Positions 1-8,018 are shown, numbered from the stretch's first letter. The stretch: 64,000 nt of DNA from Cyclobacteriaceae bacterium (GCA_030584025.1 CP129487.1:2914001-2978000); one strand, 5' to 3'. Notes: generated by a model from the sequence alone, not told the origin. Numbers and translations: made by a program.

Positions 1-105
1 TCTTTATTTAGTTTCGTAACGGTAGACAGCTTGGACTGGTCGGGCTTGCCATTCGTTCCTCATTTAGCAAGCCCTCCTATCCGCAAGCCGTCACAAACCC
101 AAACG
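1..105 (+). repeat. attC-like site 0 (partial, cut by window start)
   Basis: Right part of a long-type site, ending ACAAACCCAAACG before the core GTTGTGTGC (105-113) of cassette 1. It keeps the internal GGGCTTGC/GCAAGCCC hairpin and the CTCCTA that follows it. Confidence 0.8.
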
Positions 106-153
106 TTGTGTGCTATTAACTTTGGACAAATTAGACTTTTATAATTAGCGACA

Positions 154-528
154 ATGACTGATAAAGAATTAAAAGATTTCAATTGGACAGAAGTTCAGTT
201 TGCTAAACAAGCTAACAAAAACATTTTAATTTTAGTATCATCGGACAATTCAAGTGCTGACTATTTTTTAAAAATATTAAAGAGTAAAGAATTTAACCTT
301 GGTATTATTCAAAAGGGACAACTTAAAACTTATACTTTTCAATTAGATTTTAAAGAAGGGGGACTAATTGGATTTGAAACTGCCTATACTGAGGACAACT
401 TTCCAGTAGTAAAATTGGCGAAGAATCAACAATTAACTCATGTGACAACTGCTTACAGGGACGACCAAAGTAAGTTGCAACTACTAAGTCCTTATCACAC
501 TTTGGAGAATTTGATTCATTTAAATTAG
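154..528 (+). CDS. Hypothetical protein (cassette 1)
   Basis: Single gene of cassette 1 (106-670), 124 residues, start ATG 48 bases after the crossover point. No signal peptide or membrane segment; the protein is a mixed-charge cytosolic type with an acidic stretch near residues 66-82 and a leucine-rich C-terminus. I recognise no family. No Shine-Dalgarno motif is visible, as usual in Bacteroidota. The cassette has extra untranslated sequence of only about 17 bases before its inverse core, so gene and attC-like site are nearly abutting. Confidence 0.7.
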   Translation: MTDKELKDFNWTEVQFAKQANKNILILVSSDNSSADYFLKILKSKEFNLGIIQKGQLKTYTFQLDFKEGGLIGFETAYTEDNFPVVKLAKNQQLTHVTTAYRDDQSKLQLLSPYHTLENLIHLN

Positions 529-545
529 ATGAGGACAAGTTAACA

Positions 546-670
546 GCACACAACAGCAGGTTTGTGCTATTGCTCTGTGAAGAGTCAGTATTAATTTTTG
601 GTTTTTTATTACTTTTTTTCATGGTGGATAATTTTTAATTTTATATTTCGCAACATCACAAACCCAAACG
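546..670 (+). repeat. attC-like site 1 (medium, 125 bp, AT-rich variant)
   Basis: Inverse core GCACACAAC (546-554) pairs with the cassette's own left end GTTGTGTGC; outer stem TTAACTT/AAGTTAA (7 bp). The middle is unusually AT-rich and pairs poorly compared with other sites. Confidence 0.78.
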
Positions 671-680
671 TTGTGTGCAA

Positions 681-1064
681 TTGGTGCAGCTGAAATGATA
701 AAAAGTGTTTTTACAAAAGAGGATTTTATATTTCAGCTCAGTTTTCTAAAAGTAAGACGGTAGAGAAATCAGTATGATTTCGATTCAAGTCCTTGCGGTG
801 AGACCGTGGAAAGTTCGCACTTTCAAACGGGTGACCCCGTTCCAAGGACTTGGGGACGAAGTTAGCCGTTATCGAGGACATCATCCAGATGGCAACCGAT
901 TACAAACGGTTAATTACGGCTTTTACGACTTACTTAGACGATTATTGAGCCGTAAAATCCCTTTTGACCGTCCAAACAACAGACATATAGACCCATCTAT
1001 ATGTTCATAATTTGGACTTAAAAACACTTCTTGACTTTAAATTCAGTGTTGACCGCTGCACCAA
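681..1064 (+). ncRNA. Candidate large structured RNA (cassette 2, copy 1)
   Basis: No convincing gene fills cassette 2 (671-1152); the only sizeable reading frame (774-1010) is arginine-rich and lies across strong hairpins. Visible pairings: outer closing stem 681-690/1055-1064 (10 bp), second stem 703-713/1019-1029 (11 bp), a four-way junction closed by 786-795/843-852 (10 bp) that holds three tetraloop hairpins (796-806 with a 3-base loop, 809-824, 826-841), hairpin 865-869/916-920 enclosing 894-898/907-911, hairpin 921-927/951-957, and 970-976/1011-1017 enclosing a 9-bp hairpin 983-991/996-1004. An identical copy sits at 18356-18739. Known large RNA classes (group II intron, HEARO/omega RNA, GOLLD, ROOL) were considered but none is recognised. 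A short peptide cannot be ruled out. Confidence 0.62.
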
Positions 1065-1066
1065 CA

Positions 1067-1152
1067 GCACACAACACCATGTTTGTGTCAATGGCGCTGA
1101 ATTAATTTAATTTTTTTATTTTTGATTCAGCGCCACTGCACAAACACATACA
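1067..1152 (+). repeat. attC-like site 2 (short, 86 bp)
   Basis: Inverse core GCACACAAC (1067-1075); simple hairpin TGTTTGTG..CACAAACA then TGGCGCTGAAT/ATTCAGCGCCA with an A.C mismatch between them and an AT-rich loop. It ends in A rather than the usual G at the crossover (CATT instead of CGTT). Identical to site 21. Confidence 0.85.
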
Positions 1153-1184
1153 TTGGCAACAATAGCCTGCGACAATTTCGAACA

Positions 1185-1784
1185 ATGACGACTAAGACAA
1201 TATTTCTATTCATAATAATTGGACTGACCAACTCTTCTTGTGGAATACTTGGTGTTTACTCCGACAACGCAAATAGAGACCCTGACCACCAAGCTAAGTT
1301 GTATGCTGACATTAATAACAGTCCAATTGCAAAACAAATGGACTCTTTAATTAGACAAATCGACTCTGCCGAATCTTCAATTCCATCGAACTTAAACGAA
1401 TGTGTATTGGTTGTCGAAACTTTTGACAATTACTCAGACTTTCTAAATAGATGGAAACACAAGTTTAGGACTCCTCAAGATACGAAGGCAGAAAAAAGGG
1501 AATTTAAAAAATATCAAAAGAAAAAGACATCTCTATTAAAAGACCCGAAATTCGAGACAGTTTATTTAGACAAAAAAGACTATCAAACTAAAGACATTGA
1601 AAAATATAGGTACATACTAAAAACGACAGTCCGACTTAATTATGACCCGAAAAGTATAACAATCGACAATAATGGATTTGTGTATCCATACGTAGGGACA
1701 CTCATTTATTATATCCATGACAGAAAGACAGATAGGGTTTTTAAGGAAATAGATGACATTAAAGTTTTAACCAAACAGAAGTGA
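1185..1784 (+). CDS. Lipoprotein of unknown function (cassette 3)
   Basis: 199 residues. N-terminus MTTKTIFLFIIIGLTNSSCG is a lipoprotein signal peptide with lipobox cysteine at residue 19, so the mature protein should be anchored in the outer or inner membrane. I chose the ATG at 1185 because it places the signal peptide at the start; an in-frame upstream extension would lie in the attC-like site. The C-terminal half has alternating Tyr/Lys-rich beta-type segments (VRLNYDPKS, VYPYVGTLIYYI). No family recognised. Aspartate codons are mainly GAC (16 GAC, 3 GAT by my count), typical of the main cassette pool. Confidence 0.78.
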   Translation: MTTKTIFLFIIIGLTNSSCGILGVYSDNANRDPDHQAKLYADINNSPIAKQMDSLIRQIDSAESSIPSNLNECVLVVETFDNYSDFLNRWKHKFRTPQDTKAEKREFKKYQKKKTSLLKDPKFETVYLDKKDYQTKDIEKYRYILKTTVRLNYDPKSITIDNNGFVYPYVGTLIYYIHDRKTDRVFKEIDDIKVLTKQK

Positions 1785-1794
1785 GAAGGCTACT

Positions 1795-1961
1795 GTTGCC
1801 AACACCAGGTTTGGGCAATGGCGGGGTGATGTGTAAACATAAAGTGTTATCTTAGCTACAACGTTTGGTAACGGTGGACAATGACGTGAAGGTCGCGCTA
1901 AACATTCCGCTACGCTCCATTTTTTAGCGCTCCTATTCCCGCCACTGCCCAAACCCAAACG
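1795..1961 (+). repeat. attC-like site 3 (long, 167 bp)
   Basis: Inverse core GTTGCCAAC (1795-1803) matches cassette left end TTGGCAAC (1153-1160); outer stem TAGCCT/AGGCTA. Internal hairpin GCGCTAAA/TTTAGCGC caps with the conserved CATTCCGC..CGCTCCATT loop. Next core GTTAGGCGC at 1961. Confidence 0.87.
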
Positions 1962-2013
1962 TTAGGCGCAAGGCGTTTAGACAGAAAGACGACTGACGAA
2001 ACATTTTTACTTC

Positions 2014-2361
2014 ATGACAACAAGCTCATTTGAGGAAATTGATAAATCACTGGACAATTGGTTAAAAAAGTACGGACTAATTGTTTACAAGGAGTACAAA
2101 GACGAAGAAGTCAGACACATACCAATAATTGATAATCAAGGGACTAAATATGAATTAGCAATTGTACCATTAGGCAACTCGAGTTTTAAATTGCATTTGT
2201 TCTGGAGTGACGACAATGACAAGAGAATTTTAAGACTAAAGAACAAAAAGACATGGGAGAAAGAAGTAAATAAAAAAGACATGGAAGACAGTCTTAATGA
2301 AGCTTATGAGATTGTTGAATCATGGATTACTGACATTGGACATGAAAGAAAGTGGTACTAA
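2014..2361 (+). CDS. Small cytosolic hypothetical protein (cassette 4)
   Basis: 115 residues, acidic and lysine-rich, with no signal peptide or membrane helix. The sequence alternates predicted helix (SFEEIDKSLDNWLKKYG), beta strands (TKYELAIVPL, FKLHLFW) and a C-terminal helix ending in HERKWY, suggesting a compact alpha/beta fold. No family recognised. It is followed by about 134 non-coding bases (2362-2495) before its inverse core, in which I see no gene or clear hairpin. Confidence 0.72.
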   Translation: MTTSSFEEIDKSLDNWLKKYGLIVYKEYKDEEVRHIPIIDNQGTKYELAIVPLGNSSFKLHLFWSDDNDKRILRLKNKKTWEKEVNKKDMEDSLNEAYEIVESWITDIGHERKWY

Positions 2362-2495
2362 GTAAAAATAAATGTTGTTGACACTGGACGTTTCAGTCTG
2401 ACCTAAAATATAATTGGCAAACCGGACTCATTAAACAAATATGCTTTCGTTACGTGACAAAGATTTGTAAAATAAACGGTCGACAGAAACGCCCA

Positions 2496-2663
2496 GCGCC
2501 TAACAACAGGTTTGTGCCAGCTTGCGGGTGATTTGTGGCTATGAAGTCTTCGTTTCTTTACTTAGTTTCGTAACGGTAGACTGTTTGCAACTGGTCAGGC
2601 TTAACATTTCGCTACGCTTCATTTTTAAGCCCTCCTATCAGCAAGCCGTCACAAACCCAAACG
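2496..2663 (+). repeat. attC-like site 4 (long, 168 bp)
   Basis: Inverse core GCGCCTAAC (2496-2504) pairs with GTTAGGCGC (1961-1969); outer stem GGCGTTT/AAACGCC. Internal stem GGGCTTAA/TTAAGCCC. Next core GTTGTGTGC at 2663. Confidence 0.86.
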
Positions 2664-2696
2664 TTGTGTGCAAGCGCTCTCGGACAAATTAGACCA

Positions 2697-3122
2697 ATGA
2701 ACAAAGAATTGAATTTGGACTTCTCCGGTGGACCAAAAAGTTGGTTTGACCTTTGGCATACACACGTTGACTGGGACAGAAAAGGAAACAAGGACTGGCT
2801 GACAAGAAAGAAATACCTAAGAGAACTTCTTGAGACGTTCGACCAATTAAGACTAAAATTGAGGACTTACCCCCATGACTTTCAATTATGGATAATGATT
2901 GACGAAAATGACAGCGGAGACGATTGCGTTTACATTCATACCAAAAATCCCAACGCGGACAATTTTCCAATAAAAGTAACAGCAGACAATAAAAACGCAA
3001 TCAAGGACAAGGACTTAAAGGAATTTGTAGACTCGCTGGACTTTGATAGAGTTCGTATTGTAACAAGTGACGGAGACATTTACTACTTGTTTGACAAGAG
3101 GACTGGAATTAGCTTGGTGTAA
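2697..3122 (+). CDS. Hypothetical protein (cassette 5)
   Basis: 141 residues from the ATG at 2697; an in-frame upstream extension would begin in the core site and is unlikely. Tryptophan-rich N-terminus (KSWFDLWHTHVDW), then a helical region and an alternating strand region ending RVRIVTSDGDIYYLFDKRTG. No signal peptide, no membrane helix. I recognise no family; the composition suggests a small cytosolic alpha/beta protein. The stop is only nine bases before the inverse core. Confidence 0.74.
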   Translation: MNKELNLDFSGGPKSWFDLWHTHVDWDRKGNKDWLTRKKYLRELLETFDQLRLKLRTYPHDFQLWIMIDENDSGDDCVYIHTKNPNADNFPIKVTADNKNAIKDKDLKEFVDSLDFDRVRIVTSDGDIYYLFDKRTGISLV

Positions 3123-3130
3123 TAGCGCCA

Positions 3131-3297
3131 GCACACAACACCAGGTTTGGTCAATGGCGGGGTGAAGAGTAAGTATAAAGTCTTATCTTCGCTACAACGT
3201 TTGCCCACGGGGGACAGTGACGACCTTGTCGGCCTTAGCATTCCGCGATGCTTCATTGCTAAGGCCTCCTATGCCCGCCACTGCCCAAACCCAAACG
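3131..3297 (+). repeat. attC-like site 5 (long, 167 bp)
   Basis: Inverse core GCACACAAC (3131-3139); outer stem GCGCT/AGCGC. Internal stem GGCCTTAG/CTAAGGCC around a CATTCCGC..CTTCATT loop. Carries TATCTTCG at 3184-3191. Next core GTTGGCGGC at 3297. Confidence 0.87.
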
Positions 3298-3413
3298 TTG
3301 GCGGCAACTGGAGGACAGAGAAGGATTTAAGTGAAGCCTTAAAAACACTACAACCATTTGACAAAAAAATGTGTCTATCTGACTGATTGGGACTGAATTT
3401 AAAATTCAAAAAT

Positions 3414-3782
3414 ATGAAATACGGAATACTAGCACTTTTTGCATTGACTGTATTGAGCTGTACGGACGACAAAACAGAAATAATTGACATTAAAGATTTG
3501 AGGGGAAGTTGGGTTGAAATTAAAAACACGACAGATACAATGTCTTTCGAAACTCTGTTTAATGATACAGAATTTATAATATTAAAAAGGGCTGAACTCT
3601 ACCGCACTGGACCTTATGAATACAGTATTTTACCCGATAATAAAATTTCAATACGTTGGTCATTAGCAAGTACAATGACATTTAATGAATATTATTTTAA
3701 AGTTACAGGGGACAAATTAAATATTGGAAATTTTTACGACTCTCCATCGGGAGAAATATTGACTTTCAAAAAAATTGATTAG
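3414..3782 (+). CDS. Lipoprotein, lipocalin-like size (cassette 6)
   Basis: 122 residues. Signal peptide MKYGILALFALTVLSC with lipobox Cys16; I start at 3414 because upstream in-frame codons precede the signal sequence without a plausible function. The mature part has a pattern common to small Bacteroidota lipocalin-like lipoproteins: a GSWVEI motif early, then beta strands with short turns and a closing ILTFKKID strand. Ligand and role are unknown. Confidence in the export signal is high, in the lipocalin likeness low. Confidence 0.76.
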   Translation: MKYGILALFALTVLSCTDDKTEIIDIKDLRGSWVEIKNTTDTMSFETLFNDTEFIILKRAELYRTGPYEYSILPDNKISIRWSLASTMTFNEYYFKVTGDKLNIGNFYDSPSGEILTFKKID

Positions 3783-3825
3783 CTAATTTTCGTCTTCGTA
3801 CACAGACTCGGTATGAATGCCAGCA

Positions 3826-3950
3826 GCCGCCAACAAAATGTTTCTGCAATGGTGCCGTGACGAGTTGGTCTAAAGTTTTATCTTCGTTCAACGTTTGGTT
3901 TCGTGGACAGGACGCGGCTTCGATAAGGCACCACTGCAGAAACACCAACG
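3826..3950 (+). repeat. attC-like site 6 (medium, 125 bp)
   Basis: Inverse core GCCGCCAAC (3826-3834) pairs with GTTGGCGGC (3297-3305); outer stem CTGG/CCAG, one of the shortest. Inner stem TGTTTCTGCA/TGCAGAAACA. Next core GTTGGTAGC at 3950. Confidence 0.85.
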
Positions 3951-4285
3951 TTGGTAGCAATAGGGCCCGGACAAATTTGTGTTTCAAAAAAAAAACGGAC
4001 GACAATTTTCTGAGAAAGTTTTCCCACGTGGACAAGTTAACGGCTTCGCAGACAACTTGGACTTGGAAAAATTAAAACGTGGGACAGACTGAAAACTAAC
4101 AGCCGACCCTTCGCATTTTTTGGAAGATTGTGCTTCGATTCTCCCCGCGCATTTGGTACATGCCATAGCCGCTCAAACCCACCGCGACACCAAAGCTATG
4201 GCAAGAGCCAAATCTCAACCACACAAGACACTATTTTGTAAGTAAAAAAACTTAATTCTATATTCAGTCAATAATTCCTATCACT
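3951..4285 (+). other. Non-coding leader of cassette 7
   Basis: No gene seen in these 335 bases. They hold a segment at about 4018-4053 that resembles the interior of attC-like sites (GTTTTCCCACG..GGA..GGCTTCGC, compare site 41), a perfect 8-bp inverted repeat GCCATAGC (4162-4169)/GCTATGGC (4195-4202), and a candidate promoter at 4235-4266. The leader may be a fused relic of an older cassette plus the operon's own control region. Confidence 0.5.
4235..4266 (+). promoter_or_regulatory. Candidate promoter of the DarTG-like operon
   Basis: TTTG (4235-4238), 20-base spacer, TATATTCA (4259-4266), 20 bases before the first start codon at 4286. This approximates the Bacteroidota primary-sigma pattern TTTG-N19..23-TAnnTTTG, with two mismatches in the -7 box. 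Prediction only. Confidence 0.4.
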
Positions 4286-4543
4286 ATGAATACAGAGATT
4301 GCTAAACTTCTTTTAGAAAAGCCACTTAAGGTAATAAATAGAAATAGAGCAGGAAGAATTTACCATATCATTGAAATCAACCAAGAAATGGTGTATCAAG
4401 GCAGGAAAGTAAGAGCCGCAATAGTTTCTGCAACAGAATATGTTGTTGCCCCTGTAATTGTAAGCGATGGAACTGGTTTTATTCCTACTGGTGATATTCC
4501 AGAAGAAGAACTCACTCTTTACTTACAAACATTTGGCGGATAA
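4286..4543 (+). CDS. Small protein, first gene of DarTG-like operon
   Basis: 85 residues, no signal peptide. Basic N-terminal half (KPLKVINRNRAGRIYHI) followed by strands and an acidic C-terminus (GDIPEEELTLYLQTFGG). It sits 11 bases upstream of the macrodomain gene, so it is probably co-transcribed. I do not recognise the family; position suggests an accessory antitoxin, regulator or partner of the downstream enzymes, but nothing in the sequence proves this. Confidence 0.65.
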   Translation: MNTEIAKLLLEKPLKVINRNRAGRIYHIIEINQEMVYQGRKVRAAIVSATEYVVAPVIVSDGTGFIPTGDIPEEELTLYLQTFGG

Positions 4544-4554
4544 TTTTTTTGTTA

Positions 4555-5238
4555 ATGAAAATAGTTAAGGGAAACATATTCACAACAAAAAATCAAACCT
4601 TGGTTAACACTGTTAACTGTTTTGGTGTAATGGGAGCAGGTTTGGCACTTGAATTTAAAAACAGGTATCCTGACATGTTCGTACGATACAAAGAAATGTG
4701 TGATAGCAAACTATTAGATATTGGAAGATTATATTTATACAAGACACATCAAAAATGGATTTTAAACTTCCCGACTAAAAAGCATTGGAAATACGATACA
4801 AAGCCCGATTATATAGAAAAGGGACTCAGAAAATTCATAGAAACTTATAAGATAAAAGGTATCGAATCAATTGCGTTTCCTCTATTAGGTGCTCAAAACG
4901 GTGGGCTTACCAAGGAGCAATCACTTTCACTATTGGACAAGTACCTATCTAAAATAGATATTCCTTGTGAAGTTTATGAGTACGATTCAACCGCACCTGA
5001 TGACCTTTTTAAAGACTTTAAATTAGCATTCCTTACCCACTCAGAGGAGACACTTAAAAAATTGACACATTTAAAATCTGACAAAATTCAAAAAATCAAG
5101 AATATCATTGAAACTGAGGAGTTAGTAAGCATGGGGCAATTAATATCCGTTGATGGCCTAGGTGAATCAACAATTGAAAAGTGCTTCAGTTATGCGATGA
5201 GGACAGACCCGATAAATATCCAATTAAATCTATTCTAA
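4555..5238 (+). CDS. Macrodomain protein, DarG-like antitoxin
   Basis: 227 residues from ATG 4555 (two codons of TTG-led extension upstream are unlikely). Residues 1-150 are a macrodomain with the DarG signature: GNIF, NTVNCFGVMGAGLALEF, then LNFPTKKHWK and AFPLLGAQNGGL. DarG-type macrodomains remove ADP-ribose that DarT attaches to DNA, so this is the expected antitoxin. The last 70 residues (KSDKIQKIKNIIE..VDGLGESTIEKC) resemble a helix-hairpin-helix-type DNA-contact segment. The gene ends one base before the next start codon, and a DarT-like gene lies one gene downstream, which supports the call. Confidence 0.85.
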   Translation: MKIVKGNIFTTKNQTLVNTVNCFGVMGAGLALEFKNRYPDMFVRYKEMCDSKLLDIGRLYLYKTHQKWILNFPTKKHWKYDTKPDYIEKGLRKFIETYKIKGIESIAFPLLGAQNGGLTKEQSLSLLDKYLSKIDIPCEVYEYDSTAPDDLFKDFKLAFLTHSEETLKKLTHLKSDKIQKIKNIIETEELVSMGQLISVDGLGESTIEKCFSYAMRTDPINIQLNLF

Positions 5239-5239
5239 C

Positions 5240-5875
5240 ATGGATGTAAATACAGCAAAACAAATTCTGCTTAGGTCAATAGTTAATCTACAAAAGAGAA
5301 GAGGCCAACTTACCGTTCCTGATATTGAAACTGAAGTCATTAATAACGCATGCCTTGCCGTATTGCAAAATGGAGACCTAGCAAATAGCATTCATTATGC
5401 TGCGGCCTTTGCTCAAGCCGCAAGAGAACTCATCCCTGAATATGGTGAAAGTGAAGCAACATTTGCGCTTGTTGGCGTACCACAAAACATCCTTTGGGAA
5501 GGAATGTGGGACCATCTCCGAGACTACTTTCAAAAACATCATGGCATCCAAATCGATAATGTCCCTACGAATGCCATTGTTTTTTACTCAACAAGCCATA
5601 AACGATTTGAAAAGGGAAATCTAGTAGCTGATACACCAGCAGACCGAACAATAAACATCAATCTAATAGATGACAAAAAAGAAATAGTTGTTAGTATCGA
5701 ACCTACTTTATCGCCTAAGAAGGGTTATTTGATTTCAAGCAAATCAAATTTACTTCAATACAAAGGATATGACCCCGATTACCTATTTACGCTACAAATG
5801 GACGGCTTGCAGGAAATAGAACAGTTTACGCTTGAAATGCCAAATCGCTCGTTAAAAATTATCTACTTTGAATAG
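5240..5875 (+). CDS. Hypothetical protein between DarG-like and DarT-like genes
   Basis: 211 residues, no signal peptide. N-terminal third helical with AAAFAQAARELIPEYG; middle contains WEGMWDHLRDYFQKHHG; C-terminal third is strand-rich. It is tightly coupled, one base after the macrodomain gene and overlapping the DarT-like start by 8 bases. No family recognised. Its place in the middle of the operon argues for a functional link, perhaps to the extra N-terminal domain of the DarT-like protein; that is inference only. Confidence 0.72.
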   Translation: MDVNTAKQILLRSIVNLQKRRGQLTVPDIETEVINNACLAVLQNGDLANSIHYAAAFAQAARELIPEYGESEATFALVGVPQNILWEGMWDHLRDYFQKHHGIQIDNVPTNAIVFYSTSHKRFEKGNLVADTPADRTININLIDDKKEIVVSIEPTLSPKKGYLISSKSNLLQYKGYDPDYLFTLQMDGLQEIEQFTLEMPNRSLKIIYFE

Positions 5876-6989
5876 TCAAGACCCGAGACTTGAACATTAC
5901 AACAGAAACACTTATATAGAAATATTGAGATTTCTTTATGAGCAACTATTTCCGGTTGAAAGTTTTCTCGCTTCAATTGTTCAGCCAGAGCACTTTCGAA
6001 ATATTGACCACCTTACAGAGAAATATCAAAATATATTTACTGACACTAAATTATTTGGATGCATAGATTTTAAAATTCAAAGAATTCATAACTCTTTACA
6101 TTTAAGATTTCCATCGACATATGATAAGGGAAATTCTTATTATCATCTAAAGCTCAAACTAAATTCACCTGAGATTATTTGGCTTGATAATTTATATGGC
6201 GGTTCACTTTCGAAGATTGTCAAATTCTATAAACATCTATTTGCCAAAATTGACAACTACTTTGTTTCTTTAAATCCTGAGCAAATTAAAATATATGGGA
6301 ACTTACTGTCTCAAATTAAAGAGGAAACTTTAAAGTTTCTTCAATTTGCCGAACAACGAGATGTCATTTCAAAAAAGAAAAAACTAGAGGAACATCAACT
6401 ATCTAAAATTCCTTTTGGGGGACTATTCTATATCACACATTTAAAAAATATACAGAGCATACTTAAACTAGGAATTTTATCTCACAATTCCGCTCATAGC
6501 AAAGGTGTTGTTGCTATTGACATATCAAATCAACAGGTAAACAACAGAAGAAATAGAATTGACCCGACAATAGGTAACATCCATGATTTTGCACCTTTGT
6601 ATATTAATCCTAAAAATCCAATGTTGTTTTTCCTTTGCAAGAATGGTTATCGTGACAATCTAATTCTATTCAAAGTTAATCTGCATATTCTGCTCACAGA
6701 AAACGTAGCCTTTTCAGACGGAAACGCAGCCGTTCGGTCAACAAGTTTTTATACTAACATAGATGACTTCAACAAACTAAACTGGACAGTAATTAAAGAT
6801 GAATACTGGACAAATCACATTGACGGCAAGAGAATCAAGTGCTCAGAAGTTTTAGTCAAAGAACTGATTCCACTTTATTACATAAATGAAATTCATATTT
6901 GCAATGAAAAGTTAATTGAAGACATTATGCCATTATTTCCAAATCATTTAGGCATCAAGATTATAGTAAGTCCACAATTATTTTTTTGA
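5868..6989 (+). CDS. DarT-like DNA ADP-ribosyltransferase with extra N-terminal domain
   Basis: 373 residues. The C-terminal part (about 185-373) carries the DarT (DUF4433) pattern: LFYITHLKNIQSILKLGIL with His191, NNRRNR with Arg227/228, HDFAPLYINPKNPMLF, FSDGNAAV, and CSEVLV with candidate catalytic Glu327. DarT transfers ADP-ribose from NAD+ to thymine bases in single-stranded DNA. The first 180 residues are an additional domain not usual for the roughly 210-residue DarT. Start is TTG at 5868, inside the end of the preceding gene, and no ATG is available near the N-terminus, so translational coupling is likely. Catalytic residues look intact. Confidence 0.85.
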   Translation: MNSQDPRLEHYNRNTYIEILRFLYEQLFPVESFLASIVQPEHFRNIDHLTEKYQNIFTDTKLFGCIDFKIQRIHNSLHLRFPSTYDKGNSYYHLKLKLNSPEIIWLDNLYGGSLSKIVKFYKHLFAKIDNYFVSLNPEQIKIYGNLLSQIKEETLKFLQFAEQRDVISKKKKLEEHQLSKIPFGGLFYITHLKNIQSILKLGILSHNSAHSKGVVAIDISNQQVNNRRNRIDPTIGNIHDFAPLYINPKNPMLFFLCKNGYRDNLILFKVNLHILLTENVAFSDGNAAVRSTSFYTNIDDFNKLNWTVIKDEYWTNHIDGKRIKCSEVLVKELIPLYYINEIHICNEKLIEDIMPLFPNHLGIKIIVSPQLFF

Positions 6990-7188
6990 ATAGATTCGCA
7001 CACACATTGTCTGGCCACACATGCGGCACACATCCAAAGCCAGTCAATAAGTGTGCTAAGTGCAGTGTCTGTTGACAAAGTAGGCAACAAAAAATGCCCC
7101 ACCGCACGACTAAATGATAAAGTAACGTGTAACATTAACGGGGGACGAAAGACAAGGCTACGAATGAAGTTCGGAGAAGGGCCCTACA

Positions 7189-7356
7189 GCTACCAACAAA
7201 ATGTTTCTGCAATGTGGGGGTTCGGTGTAGGTATAAAGTTTAGTTTTCTTAATTTCGTTCAGTAACGGTGGACAGTTACGGAGCAGGTCGCGCTAAACAT
7301 TCCGCTTCGCTTCATTTTTTAGCGCTCCTATTCCCCACACTGCAGAAACACAAACG
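7189..7356 (+). repeat. attC-like site 7 (long, 168 bp)
   Basis: Inverse core GCTACCAAC (7189-7197); outer stem TAGGGCCC/GGGCCCTA. Same subtype as site 16: inner stem TGTTTCTGCA/TGCAGAAACA and internal stem GCGCTAAA/TTTAGCGC. Next core GTTGGCAAC at 7356. Confidence 0.87.
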
Positions 7357-7370
7357 TTGGCAACCATGCT

Positions 7371-7847
7371 ATGAGACAACTGATTAACCTGACCATAATT
7401 TTGACTTGTGTATCGTGTGACATCTCAAAACAAAAAGATGACAACTACAACAAGTCACAAGACATGGTTGCCGAAGACAATTTGATCGATTTTAATCACG
7501 CAGACATATTTGAGATACTAAATCATAAAAAGACAAACGACTATCCCTCATCCGAGACGGACACGACAATTTGTAAAACTTGGGCATTAACGGTCAAACA
7601 CATTGAACAAATAATAAAGGACTCGGAGATAATAAGCGGACCGGACTGGCATCATTTATTTGAGCATTTACCTTGCTCTATAACAGGACAATTAAGACAA
7701 AAAGACAGGACATTTGAATTTCAAATAAATGGCGGTTCTTGGCTGACAATAATGAATAAGGACACGACAATATATTTTGGGCACTTTAAACCAGACGGTG
7801 ACGATCTATTTATTTCGCGACCAATGGACATAGAGAGTGAGGAATAG
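7371..7847 (+). CDS. Lipoprotein of unknown function (cassette 8)
   Basis: 158 residues. MRQLINLTIILTCVSCDIS is a lipoprotein signal peptide with the lipobox at Cys16. The mature protein begins with a charged linker, then a domain with WALTVKHIEQIIKDSE, PCSITGQL and a late beta hairpin GGSWLTIMNKDTTIYFGHF. A domain of this pattern is seen in small exported Bacteroidota proteins of unknown role; I do not recognise a named family. Start ATG is 14 bases after the core crossover. Confidence 0.76.
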   Translation: MRQLINLTIILTCVSCDISKQKDDNYNKSQDMVAEDNLIDFNHADIFEILNHKKTNDYPSSETDTTICKTWALTVKHIEQIIKDSEIISGPDWHHLFEHLPCSITGQLRQKDRTFEFQINGGSWLTIMNKDTTIYFGHFKPDGDDLFISRPMDIESEE

Positions 7848-7851
7848 CACG

Positions 7852-8018
7852 GTTGCCAACACCAGGTTTGGGCAATGGCGGGGTGATGAGTATGTAAAAA
7901 GTTTTATCTTCGCTACAACGTTTGGTAACGGTGGACTGTGACGATCTTGTCGGCCTTAGCATTCCGCGATGCTCCATTGCTAAGGCCTCCTAAGCCCGCC
8001 ACTGCCCAAACCCAAACG
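7852..8018 (+). repeat. attC-like site 8 (long, 167 bp)
   Basis: Inverse core GTTGCCAAC (7852-7860) pairs with GTTGGCAAC (7356-7364); outer stem TGCTA/TAGCA. Internal stem GGCCTTAG/CTAAGGCC. Next core GTTGTGTGC at 8018. Confidence 0.87.

Larger units (their letters stand above)
3951..7356 (+). mobile_element. Four-gene DarTG-like toxin-antitoxin cassette (cassette 7)
   Basis: Left end GTTGGTAGC at 3950 and right inverse core GCTACCAAC at 7189-7197 match, and the complementarity extends over TAGGGCCC/GGGCCCTA. All four genes (4286-6989) lie inside one unit of 3.4 kb, so it should move as one. Codon use differs from most cassettes: aspartate in the macro gene is 8 GAT to 6 GAC by my count, and GGAC words are scarce, suggesting a different donor. 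Toxin-antitoxin pairs are a known component of large chromosomal integrons. Confidence 0.82.

Noticed and set aside
774..1010. Reading frame of 78 codons in the RNA cassette (also 18449-18685)
   Set aside because: It lies across strong hairpins, has an odd Arg/Pro-rich composition, and its conservation only reflects two identical DNA copies.
681..1064. Group II intron (attC-type) in the cassette
   Set aside because: No reverse transcriptase frame, no GUGYG start, and no convincing domain V; the resemblance of GCGGTGA..CGCAC to domain V words is short and in the wrong context.
3147..3386. Open frames running through attC-like sites on both strands (for example 3147-3386 and, reverse, 35363-35545, 33589-33984, 13834-14088)
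   Set aside because: They translate the shared palindrome itself, giving the same nonsense peptide at many sites; they vary only with the palindrome.
7189..7356. Miniature inverted-repeat transposon interpretation of the palindromes
   Set aside because: Target-site duplications are absent, and the left core of each unit matches the right end of the same unit across a gene, which MITEs would not produce.
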